Assembly: GCA_015178975.1 (NCBI GenBank)
Contig: WHVD01000056.1
Location: forward strand, 372,001 to 436,000
From: Hysterangium stoloniferum
Lineage: Eukaryota > Basidiomycota > Agaricomycetes > Hysterangiales > Hysterangiaceae
Reading direction: 5' to 3'
Length of the DNA: 64,000 nucleotides
Shown: in pieces, positions 24,821-35,785 of the stretch
Position numbering within the stretch: position 1 is the stretch's first letter
Layout of the letters: every line of letters starts with the position of its first letter
Notes under the pieces: generated by a model
The model's input: the letters and a program-made list of their open reading frames with translations, nothing else
Database searches by the model: none
What the model was told of the DNA's origin: nothing
Position numbers and translations under genes: made by a program

Positions 24821-24908
24821 TGTAGAGAGTTCAATCGGAAAGAGACTAATATGGCAATAGTTTCAAGTCACATCACAAGCACAAATTCTTATATATACTT
24901 TGGCACTC

Positions 24909-25439
24909 AAGATGACTTCTACACAGCCAAATCAGTTTCATCAAACAGATGACCAAAACTCCATCATGTTCAACACTGCATCGTCCTCCAAAGTAACCCT
25001 CAGTTCCTACTCGAAACTGACTCTTCACTCCCAAATAGAACTCCAGCCAATAACGTCTCGCTTCTCCTCATCCTCAGACATCATTTCCAAGCCCTTACCA
25101 GCCCACTCATGCTCCTCCAAGAAATACCATCATTTCCTCCGTCGACAAGGTATTCGACTCCCATATGCTCCAGACGATCCTGTCTTCATTCGTATAGAGC
25201 ACTATGATGGCTCCTCCGAAATCCTCCACTATCGGTTCGATCGAGTGTTCCAGCAGGACTGTTCCCCACCGTCATTGGGAATCTATTACATGGCAACGTT
25301 CACTCCAGTAGGAGATCACAGAGGACCCAAGTTATTTAGGACCCCAGTTCCAGAGGGAAGTCAAGTAGAGCCTCGTCGAGGTCGCTGTCGATTCGTGTTC
25401 CTTGCGTGGTTGTGGAGCCTACTCACCACCTGGTTCTAA
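24909..25439 (+). CDS. ORF inside LTR-K, 176-179 residues, unknown
   Basis: An uninterrupted reading frame, which is unusual in this decayed region. Two possible starts, MALKMTSTQ at 24900 and MTSTQ at about 24912. The first 80 residues are rich in Ser/Thr/Gln. The middle has KYHHFLRRQGIRLPYAPDDP and an FIRIEHYDGSSEI segment. The last 17 residues (CRFVFLAWLWSLLTTWF) are hydrophobic and could be a tail anchor. It lies wholly upstream of the LTR's TATA box, so it would sit in the U3 part. I do not recognise the family. It may be a real LTR-encoded protein or a chance open frame. Confidence 0.4.
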   Translation, partial: KMTSTQPNQFHQTDDQNSIMFNTASSSKVTLSSYSKLTLHSQIELQPITSRFSSSSDIISKPLPAHSCSSKKYHHFLRRQGIRLPYAPDDPVFIRIEHYDGSSEILHYRFDRVFQQDCSPPSLGIYYMATFTPVGDHRGPKLFRTPVPEGSQVEPRRGRCRFVFLAWLWSLLTTWF

Positions 25440-25874
25440 ATGGTGATTGATTGTGTCCCCTCCTTATACTGCAAAACTAGGAACACAATACGTCCAATCT
25501 CGGTTCATCGATTGGTAATATTGTCAAGATTTCGAAATCAAGCATAGCATTTGAGGGTGACGCATTATCGTGGGATTCTTGTGTTTCTGACTCATGTCAT
25601 CGATGTTTCATCAGCCATCACTTCTATTACTCCATCATCCCTATTGTCTGACTCACTTCCCCTATTGTTCTATTGTGTTTCCCCATTTATCCGTATCACA
25701 TGTCTGATCTCATCTTTTGTTTGTCATTCTCTTATTGTTCCGTGCAGCCTCCCCCTATTTTTGTTCACAGCTTTACTAACACTCCTATTGTGATGACTCA
25801 GATATGACTCACACCATATCGCATCGTTATTGTGTCGTTGTTTGTAGATGTTTGATTTGACCTGTGCTCTCTCA

Positions 25875-25885
25875 TGTATATAAGG
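25875..25885 (+). promoter_or_regulatory. TATA box of LTR-K
   Basis: TGTATATAAGG, about 1,055 bases into the LTR, leaving about 350 bases downstream for R and U5. LTR-H has the same string at 23074 and 48747. Confidence 0.5.
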
Positions 25886-26229
25886 GCCTCTCTTTTGCCC
25901 ACTATTGAACAAGCAATTTCGTTGTATCTCATTTCGAAGCTCATTCTTAAGGACAATCTCTTAAGTCTTACTCTCAGTCTCACTCCTACGGCCAGTAAGG
26001 GATACTGTAGTGTCTCTTATTGTTGAAGTTCTACACTCCTCGACATTAGGCTTACGTCAGCCTTTTGATATCATCTTCGTTTATGTCATCCAAGGTCCGA
26101 TCTCTAGCCTCTCGCTCCGAGTGTGTTTGGTTATAGACTGGTTTCAAGAATGACTGTGTCAGTGACCGTCATAAAGACTTGACCGTTGCGCGCAGGTTAT
26201 TAGGTCTTTTCCTAGTAACAAACTTACAC

Positions 26230-26328
26230 CGGTCAGACTCCCGGTCAGACATCTGGTCAGACTCCCGGTCAGACATCTGGTCAGACTCCCGGTCAGACAT
26301 CTGGTCAGACTCCCTGTCAGACTCCCAG
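26230..26328 (+). repeat. Continuation of the 12-base minisatellite
   Basis: Alternating CCCGGTCAGACT and CATCTGGTCAGACT units. Short remnants follow at 26804-26820 and 27407-27435. Confidence 0.85.
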
Positions 26329-26803
26329 TGTGAAGAGTGGCGGAAGTTCTGACCGTTCTATATACGAAGAAATAAGTAGAAAGGAAGGATATTGACCTAT
26401 TCGGTGCAATATAAGAGAAAGTGAGAGAAAGAGCACGAGATGACGAAGGAGTCAACGAGTGCAATGGTTTGAGTGGAGGCCTCGACTATTACAGTTTGAG
26501 GCCAGAAGTATTCAGTAGTTCAGATAATGCTACCTATGTGGTAGCTGACACGTTACCCTGATCACCACTGTGTAGTAGACCTAGTTTGTGTCTTACGAGT
26601 GGTGGTTCTTGGGTTAAAGTGTGTCTGAGTTCTAATTGGTGCTGAGTGCACCCACAAGTATACACAATGCTTCGAACTAATGAAATATGCAATATTCAAA
26701 GAATATGAAAGATAGAAAAATATGAATAGAATATGTAAAATATAAATAAAATAAAAGGAGTGTTTTACCACAATGGAACTGTGGTAAAAGCATACTCTTC
26801 ACA
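26329..26803 (-). repeat. Solo LTR, D-group, in the minisatellite
   Basis: TGTGAAGAGT...ACTCTTCACA (perfect 10-base terminal inverted repeat), 475 bases, duplication CCCAG on both sides. Shorter than other D-group copies (about 640). Confidence 0.9.
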
Positions 26804-26820
26804 CCCAGTCAGACTCCCAG

Positions 26821-27406
26821 TGTTACGACCCGTTCCCAGATGTTTCAATATCCGACTTCCGATCTCCGACTTCTGACTTCTGATCTCCGACTTCCGACTT
26901 CCGATCTCCGACTACGGAACATCATAGTTACCGTATTATCCGCATTCTTCCCTTGTTCCGCATTTGGTAATTTGTCCGTTGACAAGTATTCACTCGTTTG
27001 TTTGTTGTATTCCCATTTCGGAATATTGTCTCCCTAATATGTCTTATTGTATTTCCGTTTTAAGAACACTTCCGTTTCCATCTTATTATGGTCTTAGTTT
27101 GTAGTACAATAACGAGTAGACTTATATTAGTTTCCGCGAATTTGTACTTTACTTTAGATCTGATATCGACTTAGTTTCTTATTCCTCCTCCCGTCTTTCT
27201 GTATGCTCGATATTCGGAACTCTTCGGAACTCTGAATATCCATATCTTCCGTCATAAGTTTTACTTCTGAAATTAAGGACATTGAGCGTTTGCGTAGAGG
27301 TGCAGCACATAAGCTGAAGCCGACGTCCTGACCCTATCCACGAGTTTCCGACTTCCCAGTGACTTTCTGATAGTTCTGGAATAAGTTCCCGACATGGCAC
27401 TTAACA
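26821..27406 (+). repeat. Solo LTR-I in the minisatellite
   Basis: TGTTACGACCCGTTCC...GGCACTTAACA, 586 bases, duplication CCCAG (26816-26820, 27407-27411). Expanded by a run of 'gacttccgatctcc' units near 26850-26925 compared with the copy at 49741. Confidence 0.95.
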
Positions 27407-27474
27407 CCCAGTCAGACTCCCAGTCAGACTCCCATCTCTGATCCAACTTTCCACCCCAAGTCTCTGATCCAACT

Positions 27475-28090
27475 TGTTATGACATCCACCTCAAAATCCG
27501 ACCCGACTTCCGACTATGGAACATTTGTAGTTTCCATATTTCTGAACCTCATCCTTGTTCCGTATTTAGTAACTGACAGGTTAACAGTTATTCATTTGCT
27601 TGTTATTGTTCTTGTTGTATTCCTGTTTCGTAATCTTCATCCTAATCTGTCTTATTATACTTCTAGATTTGTAGTACAATTACTGGAACATCTATATAGT
27701 CTTCCATAGCCATGTACTTACTCTTTAGTTTTAATCTCAAATTAGTTTGTATCACTTCTGTCTTTCTGTACGCTCAATCTTCGGAACTCTCTGGACTCCG
27801 GATATCCAGAACTCTCTGGACTCCGGATATCCGGAACTCCCAGAACTTCCGAGTATCCATAAACATTCCGACATATATTCATCCTCTGAAATATGGACAC
27901 CCGAGTGAGTGCACGAGGGCGCAGCATATAAGCTGAAGCCAAGTCCATCTGTACTCTGGTATTATTCCGATACTCCCATTACTAATCCCCGGAAACTCCC
28001 AGACTAATTCTCCGAAACTCCAAGGACATATTTCTGGGAAGTATCCGGAATATCCATCGGAAATTCTGCCCCGAGATCCGGAGCTTAACA
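27475..28090 (+). repeat. 5' LTR of the gypsy element (LTR-I type)
   Basis: TGTTATGACATCCACC...GAGCTTAACA, 616 bases, with the shared core at about 27919-27938. No target duplication at its ends (CAACT before, ATGTG after). The next bases, TGTGATCCTAG, resemble a damaged primer site of the TGGTGATCC type. It is therefore taken as the 5' LTR of the gag-pol that follows. A matching 3' LTR is not found. Confidence 0.65.
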
Positions 28091-31000
28091 ATGTGATCCT
28101 AGATCAGGGTGGAACAGTGCCTAAAGTGGATTACCGGTATCTTTATATGTGTACACTGGAAAGATCCCTATACGAAGCCTCTCCAAACCTCCCATTCACC
28201 TACCACAGCCTGCGACATAGGCTTATTCGCTGCCGTGAGAAACGATGAGACAAGTTGTTCATGGAAGTTCTCCACTCATATGACAATAGTACCCAAGTAC
28301 CCGCTTCCCCGGCTCACACATCCGAAACCTTCATTCGAGATCTCCAAGGATCCCCTGGCACTAGCTTTCTGCACTTTCTCAACCGTAAATCTATCCTTGA
28401 GAGTTTTCCCCAGGATACGAGGGAGGAGATCTTGGGAAGACTCCACGAGAAATCCATCGCGCCCGTCCTTCTGGCCAGCAGAGTCAAGACCCTCAGCATA
28501 CCACCCCAGGACGACTGCAGACCAGGAACTTCAAACAGACCACAAAGGAACGAAGAGCCAGATACTCTCTGCCATCAAGCTGCTTTTGGATCTGAAGTAG
28601 CTTCCCCCTTTATGACAGTTAGTCACTCCAATGTCCCTATTAGACCCATCGCAAACCGAAACCATTCTTCCTTTGCTACCACCTTCATTGAAGGAATCAC
28701 TGGACAAATACCCGGGAGGGGAACTTCTTACCTGAACAACACTCTCCCACCTTTGCCAATTTCACGGGCCCCCTTCTTTCCCCCAGGAGGATCACCCAGG
28801 GATTCTTCTGATGGATCCAGTGACTTGCACCACAGAAGAGACTGGAACGAGAAAAGGCGAAACCTGAGAAACTTAGGAGGCCCAGCGGGTACTAATAAGA
28901 ACACTAGGAGTGCCACTCCTGAGACTGACACTGGGAAGTTGACTTTGAACACCAACAATCTCAAAATCAAATGGTCTGATCTCCCAGAATATGACGGCTT
29001 GCAATCTAAGGCACTGGACTACATAATGAACGTTATGAGCTTGTCGGAAATCTCAGAATCCATGACGACGATTCTAGGTATTGCTCTTCCCAGATGACTC
29101 AAAGGAAATGCAAAAGTCTGGTGGACTACTCTGGATCATGAGCATTGCACTGAATCCAGTCAATTGCACAGATCCTTCCTTTGGAGCATAGTCGAAGGAT
29201 TATTGGGTACACGATGGCATGAATCCTTGTCCTTAGAATGGGAAGAAATGAGGTTTCGCCAGCCCCACCACGACCGTGAAACCCCCATGCAGTATATTCA
29301 AAGAAGAGTTAAGCTCTACAGATTCCTATACGGGTTCTACCAAGAAAAGGAAGAGGAGACTCGCCAGTTAATACTTACCCTGCCCACAGAATGGTTATAC
29401 ATAATACAAGGACAAGCCATTGATGACGTCATGAGCCTCCAAGCACATGCCAATAACTTACAGGAAGCTCTAATTAATGCCTGGAATCAAACACATAGAG
29501 ATAGGTTTCGCCCCATTAGACCTCGGGTCATGGTCGCAGAAAAAAACGAATTAGAATTGGAGGCCCCAGAGCCTACCCCAACTTCCCCCAATTCCACCCA
29601 CCTCCATCAGGTCCTTGCCAGTGAAGTAGATGACAAAGGCACGACGAAGACTCCCAGAGCAGGAAGGACTGATCCTACGTGAGGGAAACGACACGGTAAG
29701 CTCTTCTTCGAGAGGAGCGACAAAAGGAGTAGCACTAGACCCCCCAAGGAGTGTTGGATTTGTGGGAGCACAGAACACTTCAAAATTGACTGTCCTCACT
29801 CAGGTAAAATGGCTCACTATGTCTCATTGAATCTATGTTCCGGGCAGAATCCTTCGGAGGAGGTGGAGGAGCAAAGACTATATGAAGCAGTTTATGGACT
29901 AAGTATAGGAACACGAGTATATAATGTTGAAAGTGAATCGATCTTCATTCCTGCTTATACTGCTACCCCTGAAGATCACAAAATAATTGAGAAGTCACCC
30001 GGAGACGAAGAACCCCAGTGTGGGGAAGTATACATTTCTATATCCTATGAGGATTTCATTGAAAGGGGAGATTTTTTGGAAGCACACTGTCAGCACCGTG
30101 AAGGTCTGTCAGGGCTTAAGAATTCTTCAAACAACATACCACCATCGATTGAGGAAATCGTGGATGAGGAAATGTCTATCAATCGGGTTGCCTGCCTTAA
30201 CGAGCAACATCTAATAGAGGACATAAGAAATGATACGGGGGAGGAAACCTTTCCTTTTGACCCCGGACTTCCTCCTGACCTCTTGATCGGTGATGAATTG
30301 GACTCTGAGGGGGAAACAGACGTGACTGTCCTGAACAGACGACTCTGTCGTAATGCTGAACTAGCCCTTAGAAAAGAGGTGAAATGACCTAGAATACAAT
30401 ATCCCCGATCCAGTAAGCTAATGAAGGAGGATGCCTCAATCATATACCGAAAGAGGGAGCCACCGGGAGGATATTCTAGTGTTGGCATTTCAGCACTACA
30501 TGTATTCGGAGGAGTAGGGAATCCCGATTGGGAAGAACCAATCAAAATTAGACTGGACACCAGAGCCGATTTGTCCCTCATGTCAGAGGAATTCTACCAA
30601 GAACTGAAGGATCAGCCTAAGCTGAAGCAAGGACTTAAGCTGCGATTAATACAACTTACTGGGAGTGCCCGAGTACTGGGTTACATTAACGTTCCCATCT
30701 ACCTTAGGGACAATAAAGGAACCCTGCTGCAATTTAATGTGGAAACCTATGTCGTATGAGGAATGACCGTACCAATCCTCTTAGGAGAAGACTTCCATGT
30801 CAACTATGAGATAGGAACATTGCGAGACCAACCCCTGGGATCAAGACTAATCCTCCCAGGGAGAGCAGGATTCATTCCTGCCAGCTCCTCCAACGAACCA
30901 GTCCTGTTAACCTTTTCAGTCAACAAGATCTCTCTGGAAGACGAATTAATCACGCCAACTAATCTAACATCCAAACCCGACAAGGGCATGCACACTGAGA

Positions 31001-34000
31001 GAGTCACGAGAGCCCTGGGAGATTGCACGATAGAACCCGAGGTGGTTAGGTTAATACCCATCTTTACTGGGGACCTAGAGGATGGGGAATGGATCGTGGA
31101 GGGCATAGTTTTACAGAACGAAGATGGGACCATCCTTGCCACTCCCACGACCGCTATCTCTAAAGAAAAGGGTGTGGTGCCACTGGCTAATCCGACCTTA
31201 ACTCCTCAAACTATCAGAAGAGGAGAGATCATCGGTCTAACTCATGACCCCCGAGCCTGGGCCCAAAAGCCTCAATTCCGAGCAGAAGAGGAATCAATGT
31301 GAGTCGCAAGCTCAAAGATTGCCCACTTCATAGAAAGCATCTCCAAGCTGGAAACAGACAACACCTCCAGCCCCCGACCATCTATGGTATCCTCAGGAAA
31401 TGAGATGGTAGATGACTTTGATCCCACAGGCCCAAAGACTTCGGAAGTTCCTTCCTTGGAGAAGCTCTCCTCGGAGGATCTACATAAATTGGTCAACTTA
31501 GGACCTGACATCCCTCCTGACGTTATGCCTCACCTTTGCTCAATATTGACTAAGAACGTGCAAGCGTTTGGAGTTGACAGAAGACTGGGCCAAGTAGACA
31601 GCAAGGCCACTATCCCGCTGAAAACCAATGCGCAACCAGTGTCTGTACCGATGTTTCCAATTCCCCCTGCCAACAGGAAGGTCATAGATGAGCAAATGGA
31701 CACCTGGTTCCAACAAGGGGTCATCGAACCTTCGAAAAGCCCTTGGAGAGCACCTGCCTTCGTAGTCTATCATAATAATAAGCCTCGTGTGGTCATTGAT
31801 TATTGAAAACTGAACAGCCTTACTATCCCAGACGAGTTCCCCTTGCCCTGACAATCAGAAATTATGCAAGCACTCTTGGGATCCAACGTTTTATCCTCAT
31901 TCAATGCCCTAGCTGGTTTCACCCAACTAGAAATGCTGGAGTAAGACCAACACAAAATGGCCTTTCGATCACATCGAGGACTATGGCAATTTAGAAGGAT
32001 GCCTTTTGGATTGAGGAACGGACCTTCCATTTTCCAGCGAGTCATGCAAAACACACTGGCACCCTATCTGTGGATATTCTGTCTAGTCTACATAGACGAT
32101 ATAGTAATCTTTTCTAAGACCTGGGAGGATCATATCGAACACCTGGAGAGTATTACAAGCAATAATTTCGGCTGGCATCACTCTTTCTCCAAAAAAATGC
32201 TATGTAGGCTACAACTCTATTCTCCTTCTTGGACACAAGGTGTCGCGGTTAGGCTTTTCGACCCACCAAGAGAAAGTACAAGCCATATTGGAACTAGCAA
32301 CCCCAACTAAGGTGTCTGAGCTTCAACGTTTTCTGGGTATGGTATTGTACTTCTCGGCCTATATACCCTTCTACGCATGGACTGTATCCCCGCTCTTCTC
32401 ACTACTCAAAAAGGGCACGCGGTGGTCTTGGGGAGTAGATCAGGAATGAGCTTTTAACGACGTCAAGGCAGCCCTGAACTCTTCTCCAGTTCTAGCACAT
32501 CCCGTGATTGGAATGCCCTACCGTCTCTACACGGACACCTCTGACTTCCCCCTAGGCTGCTGTCTGCAGCAAGTACAAAAAATGACTCTACGGGATCTAA
32601 AGAACACGAAGATCTATACCCAAATGAAATCAGCATTCAAGCAGTCAAAACCAGTGCCAATGTTCATCACCCATTTTAAGACCAAGGTTCCCGAGATCAC
32701 TTGGACGGACTCCTGGGTGAAAACATTTGAGGATACTTGCGTTACAGTAGAGTGCATTATCGCTTACTGGAGTCATACCCTCAAGAAACCAGAACACAAC
32801 TATTCAGCCACAGAGCGGGAAGCATTAGCTGCTAAGGAGGGCCTGGTTCATTTTCAACCATTCGTGGAAGGGGAGCACGTACTCCTCATCACAGACCATG
32901 CCGCTTTACAATGGGCCAGGTCATATGAGAACACCAATTGACAACTGGCCGCATGGGGGGCAGTGTATGCAGCATACCCAGGCCTTGAAATACTACATCA
33001 CGCTGGACGAGTACACAGTAATGTCAATCCCCTATCTAGACTACCACGAGTACCCCACTCAGTGAGTCCAGCTGGAGATGATCTCCTGACAATCATGTCA
33101 AGCTTGCTCAGCAAGGGAACTGAGGAGAAACCACAGGAGGATAATCCCACGAAAAGAGCCATCTTTGCCACACAACAAGAACTAGTAGAACCCATCGGGA
33201 CTCCAGAGGACACCTCACAAACTGAATGGGATTTGTATAACCTCCCAGAGACAATGAAGTGGACAAATTGCTATTCTTTTTGTCAAACCCTCAGCTGCTC
33301 GTAAGCATCAACAAAAGATTCCTAAAAGAGTTCTTGGAAGGGTATCAGAAGGACCCCGCCTTCAGAAGCTACTACATTGAGGAACCGAAATCCCCAAACG
33401 CTGTAGCTACCCCTTCACATTTTTTCATTAGAGAAAAGGGACTGTTGTATTTTTGCGATTCAGACTGGAAAAGTCGGATCTGTGTTCCTAACAATATGAC
33501 GACCACAATTCTAAAGCTGATACATGATAATCCCTTCGAAGGAGCTCACGCAGGAGAGCGTAGACTATTCCTGCTCATGAAAGACTGCTTCTTCTGGCCT
33601 AGAATGTTACAGGATTGCGCAGCGTATGCTCGCAGTTGTGACACCTGTCAGAAGATGAAAATCGATCACTCCACACCGCAGGGAGCCCTCAGACCGGCTG
33701 ATGTACCTTCTAAGCCATTCGAAGTAGTCTCCATGGATCTCATAACCGGACTACCAACTTCCGGCAGCAACTCTTACTCGGCCATTTTTGTGGTGGTCGA
33801 CAAGCTGACACACTTCATTATCTGTGAATGCACCTCTTCTAACTTGTCCACTGAGGGATTTACACAGATCTTCATAAACCGAGTGGCATCACCTTTCGGA
33901 CTACCCTCCAGGATTATCTGCAATAGAGACAAAAGGTGGACCTGTAGGTTCTGGAGGGAAGTTTGCAAGATATATGGAACTGCTCTAGCTGTCTCTTCTT

Positions 34001-34816
34001 CTCACCACCCTCAGACGGATGGGCAGACAGAAAATATGAATGCCACCCTTGAACAAATGCTGAGGGCTTACTGCTCATCAGCCAAGGAAGAATGGTTGAA
34101 ATGGATTGGGATAGTAGCCAACACTTACAACTCCACCATTCATAGTTCGACTAGCTACGCTCCTGCCTTCCTCTTAATGGGGTACTTACCAAGGGGAATG
34201 TCCAGGGTACTAGGAGGAGACAATCCTATAGTCCCCAGGGAACTGTCTGAAAGTCCTATGGCGGACTCATGGATCGTGGAATTGGAAAGTCACAGACAAA
34301 TGGCAAGGGACTCAATCGCCCGAGCACAAGAAACCCAAGCTCGATCCTACAACAAGCATTGAAAACCAGTTGAGGAAATCTCGGAGGGGGATCTAGTATT
34401 AATCAACCCCCATTCCTTAGAATTGGTAGAAATTAAGGGTAGTGGAAGGAAACTAATCCAAAGATGCATCGGACCATTTCAGGTCCTGGAAAAATTAATC
34501 CCCAAGTCTTTAGACTCAAAAATACCCCCAGAGTACCAAATGCATCCCATCATTAATCGAGCCCACCTTAAGAAATATCACTCATCCCTGGAAGCATTTG
34601 GCCCTAGGGAACTACTCAAGAACCCCAGAGAGCTAAGTTAAAACGAGGAAGAATATGAAGTCGAAGCCATTACTGGCCACATGAAACTTTGAAATCATCT
34701 GCTTTTTCGAATCAGGTGGAAAGGCTATGGACCCGAGGAAGACTCCTGGCTAAACAGCACTGACCTCCGAAACACCCCAGCTCTACTCAGAGCGTACAAG
34801 ATGCTGCATCAGATTT
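28091..34816 (+). pseudogene. Ty3/gypsy gag-pol with chromodomain, many stops
   Basis: Domains in order: Gag (28255 on, with LKGNAKVWW at 29098); CCHC knuckle CWICGSTEHFKIDC (29752-29793); protease with LDTRAD in place of DTGA (about 30557); reverse transcriptase with VIDY*KLNSLTIPDEFPLP (31795) and YIDD (about 32090); RNase H (YTDTSDFPLG 32527, ATEREALAA, TDHAALQW); integrase with HHCC finger, MDLITGLP, CNRDKRW (first Asp of the usual SDRD changed to Asn) and QTDGQTEN (33259-34362); chromodomain RIRWKGYGPEEDSWL to 34816. Frameshifts lie near 32155 and 33255. Eleven in-frame stops are TGA (29095, 29680, 30385, 30757, 31300, 31804, 31849, 32447, 32939, 34360, 34690) and two are TAA. Dead element. 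Confidence 0.9.
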
Positions 34817-34869
34817 GATGATGGGTATATGCAGTCTCACCAAGAACCCAGAACCACTTCCCTCCTGAG

Positions 34870-35514
34870 TGTGAAGAGTCGATAGATTCTGACTGCTCGA
34901 TATATGAAGAATAGTATTTATTCAACTACTATTATTAAGTATTGACCATCCAGTACAATACAGTAGATTACTAGACTGATAGTACTAGTAAAGAGATGCA
35001 CTACACATCACAAGAGCAACTGTACAGTTGCTCGTGACGATGAGGACAGGAGAAAAGAAGAGTTGACCTTTACGGTACAACTTGTAGCTAGAAGTAAGAG
35101 AGATAGTCAGCGAAAGACTGAATATCTAGGGTAGAGATATAGCAGCACGAGTCAACTATAGTGTCGATGAGCGCAAAGACTTGGGAGTGGGACTCAACCC
35201 TCGTGGTTCAAGTCCAAAGACTATTAGTATGCAAGAAAACACTACCTTTATAGGTAGCTGAGATGTTACCCTTGACACCTCTCACTATTCGATGTCGGGG
35301 TTGTTACGAGGTGGTGTCTGCTGGGTAAAAGGTGTCTGAGTTCTAATTGGTGCCGAGTGCACCCACAAGTATACACAATACTTCGAACTAATGAAATATG
35401 TAATCTTCGAAGAATATAAAAGATAGAAAAATATGAATAGAATATGTAAAATATAAATAAAATAAAAGGAGTGTTTTACCACAATGAAACTGTGGTAAAA
35501 GCATACTCCTCACA
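34870..35514 (-). repeat. Solo LTR, D-group
   Basis: TGTGAAGAGTCGATAG...CATACTCCTCACA, 645 bases, duplication CTGAG (34865-34869, 35515-35519). Carries the 20-base palindrome near 35009. Confidence 0.95.
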
Positions 35515-35785
35515 CTGAGGATGCAGTCTATTTTCCTCACTCTACTTGACAATTAACTCTAATTTTAACTTTTATTTCCTTTTTCCAAAATTCGACTTCA
35601 GTCACCTCACCTTCACTCCACGACCACCAACCTCTAATCTATCACCTCCTCACCTCGCGCCAATAACCGAGTGGAGTCCTAATCCCTAAGGATACGAGAG
35701 ACATAAAGTCACTTAAGAATCTCCGACCTCTCTTTACCTTCAACCACTACCACCACACAACACCTGTGCGACCCGCAATCACAAC

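Larger units (their letters stand above)
24821..26229 (+). repeat. LTR-K, about 1.4 kb, carrying an ORF
   Basis: TGTAGAGAGTTCAATC...AACAAACTTACA between two parts of the 12-base minisatellite. A CCGG duplication flanks it (24817-24820, 26230-26233), 5 bases if the first T is counted as target. The ends TGTA...TACA and a TATA box at 25875 suggest a solo LTR. No other copy is in the window, so the identification is an inference. Confidence 0.6.

Noticed and set aside
24701..24952. Open frame of GQTP repeats
   Set aside because: Created by the 12-base array, whose unit length keeps every frame open. It overlaps the LTR-K border.
26800..27435. Tandem CCCAGTCAGACT units taken as target duplications longer than 5 bases
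   Set aside because: The flanking similarity comes from the minisatellite. Only the 5 bases next to the LTR ends can be counted as duplication.
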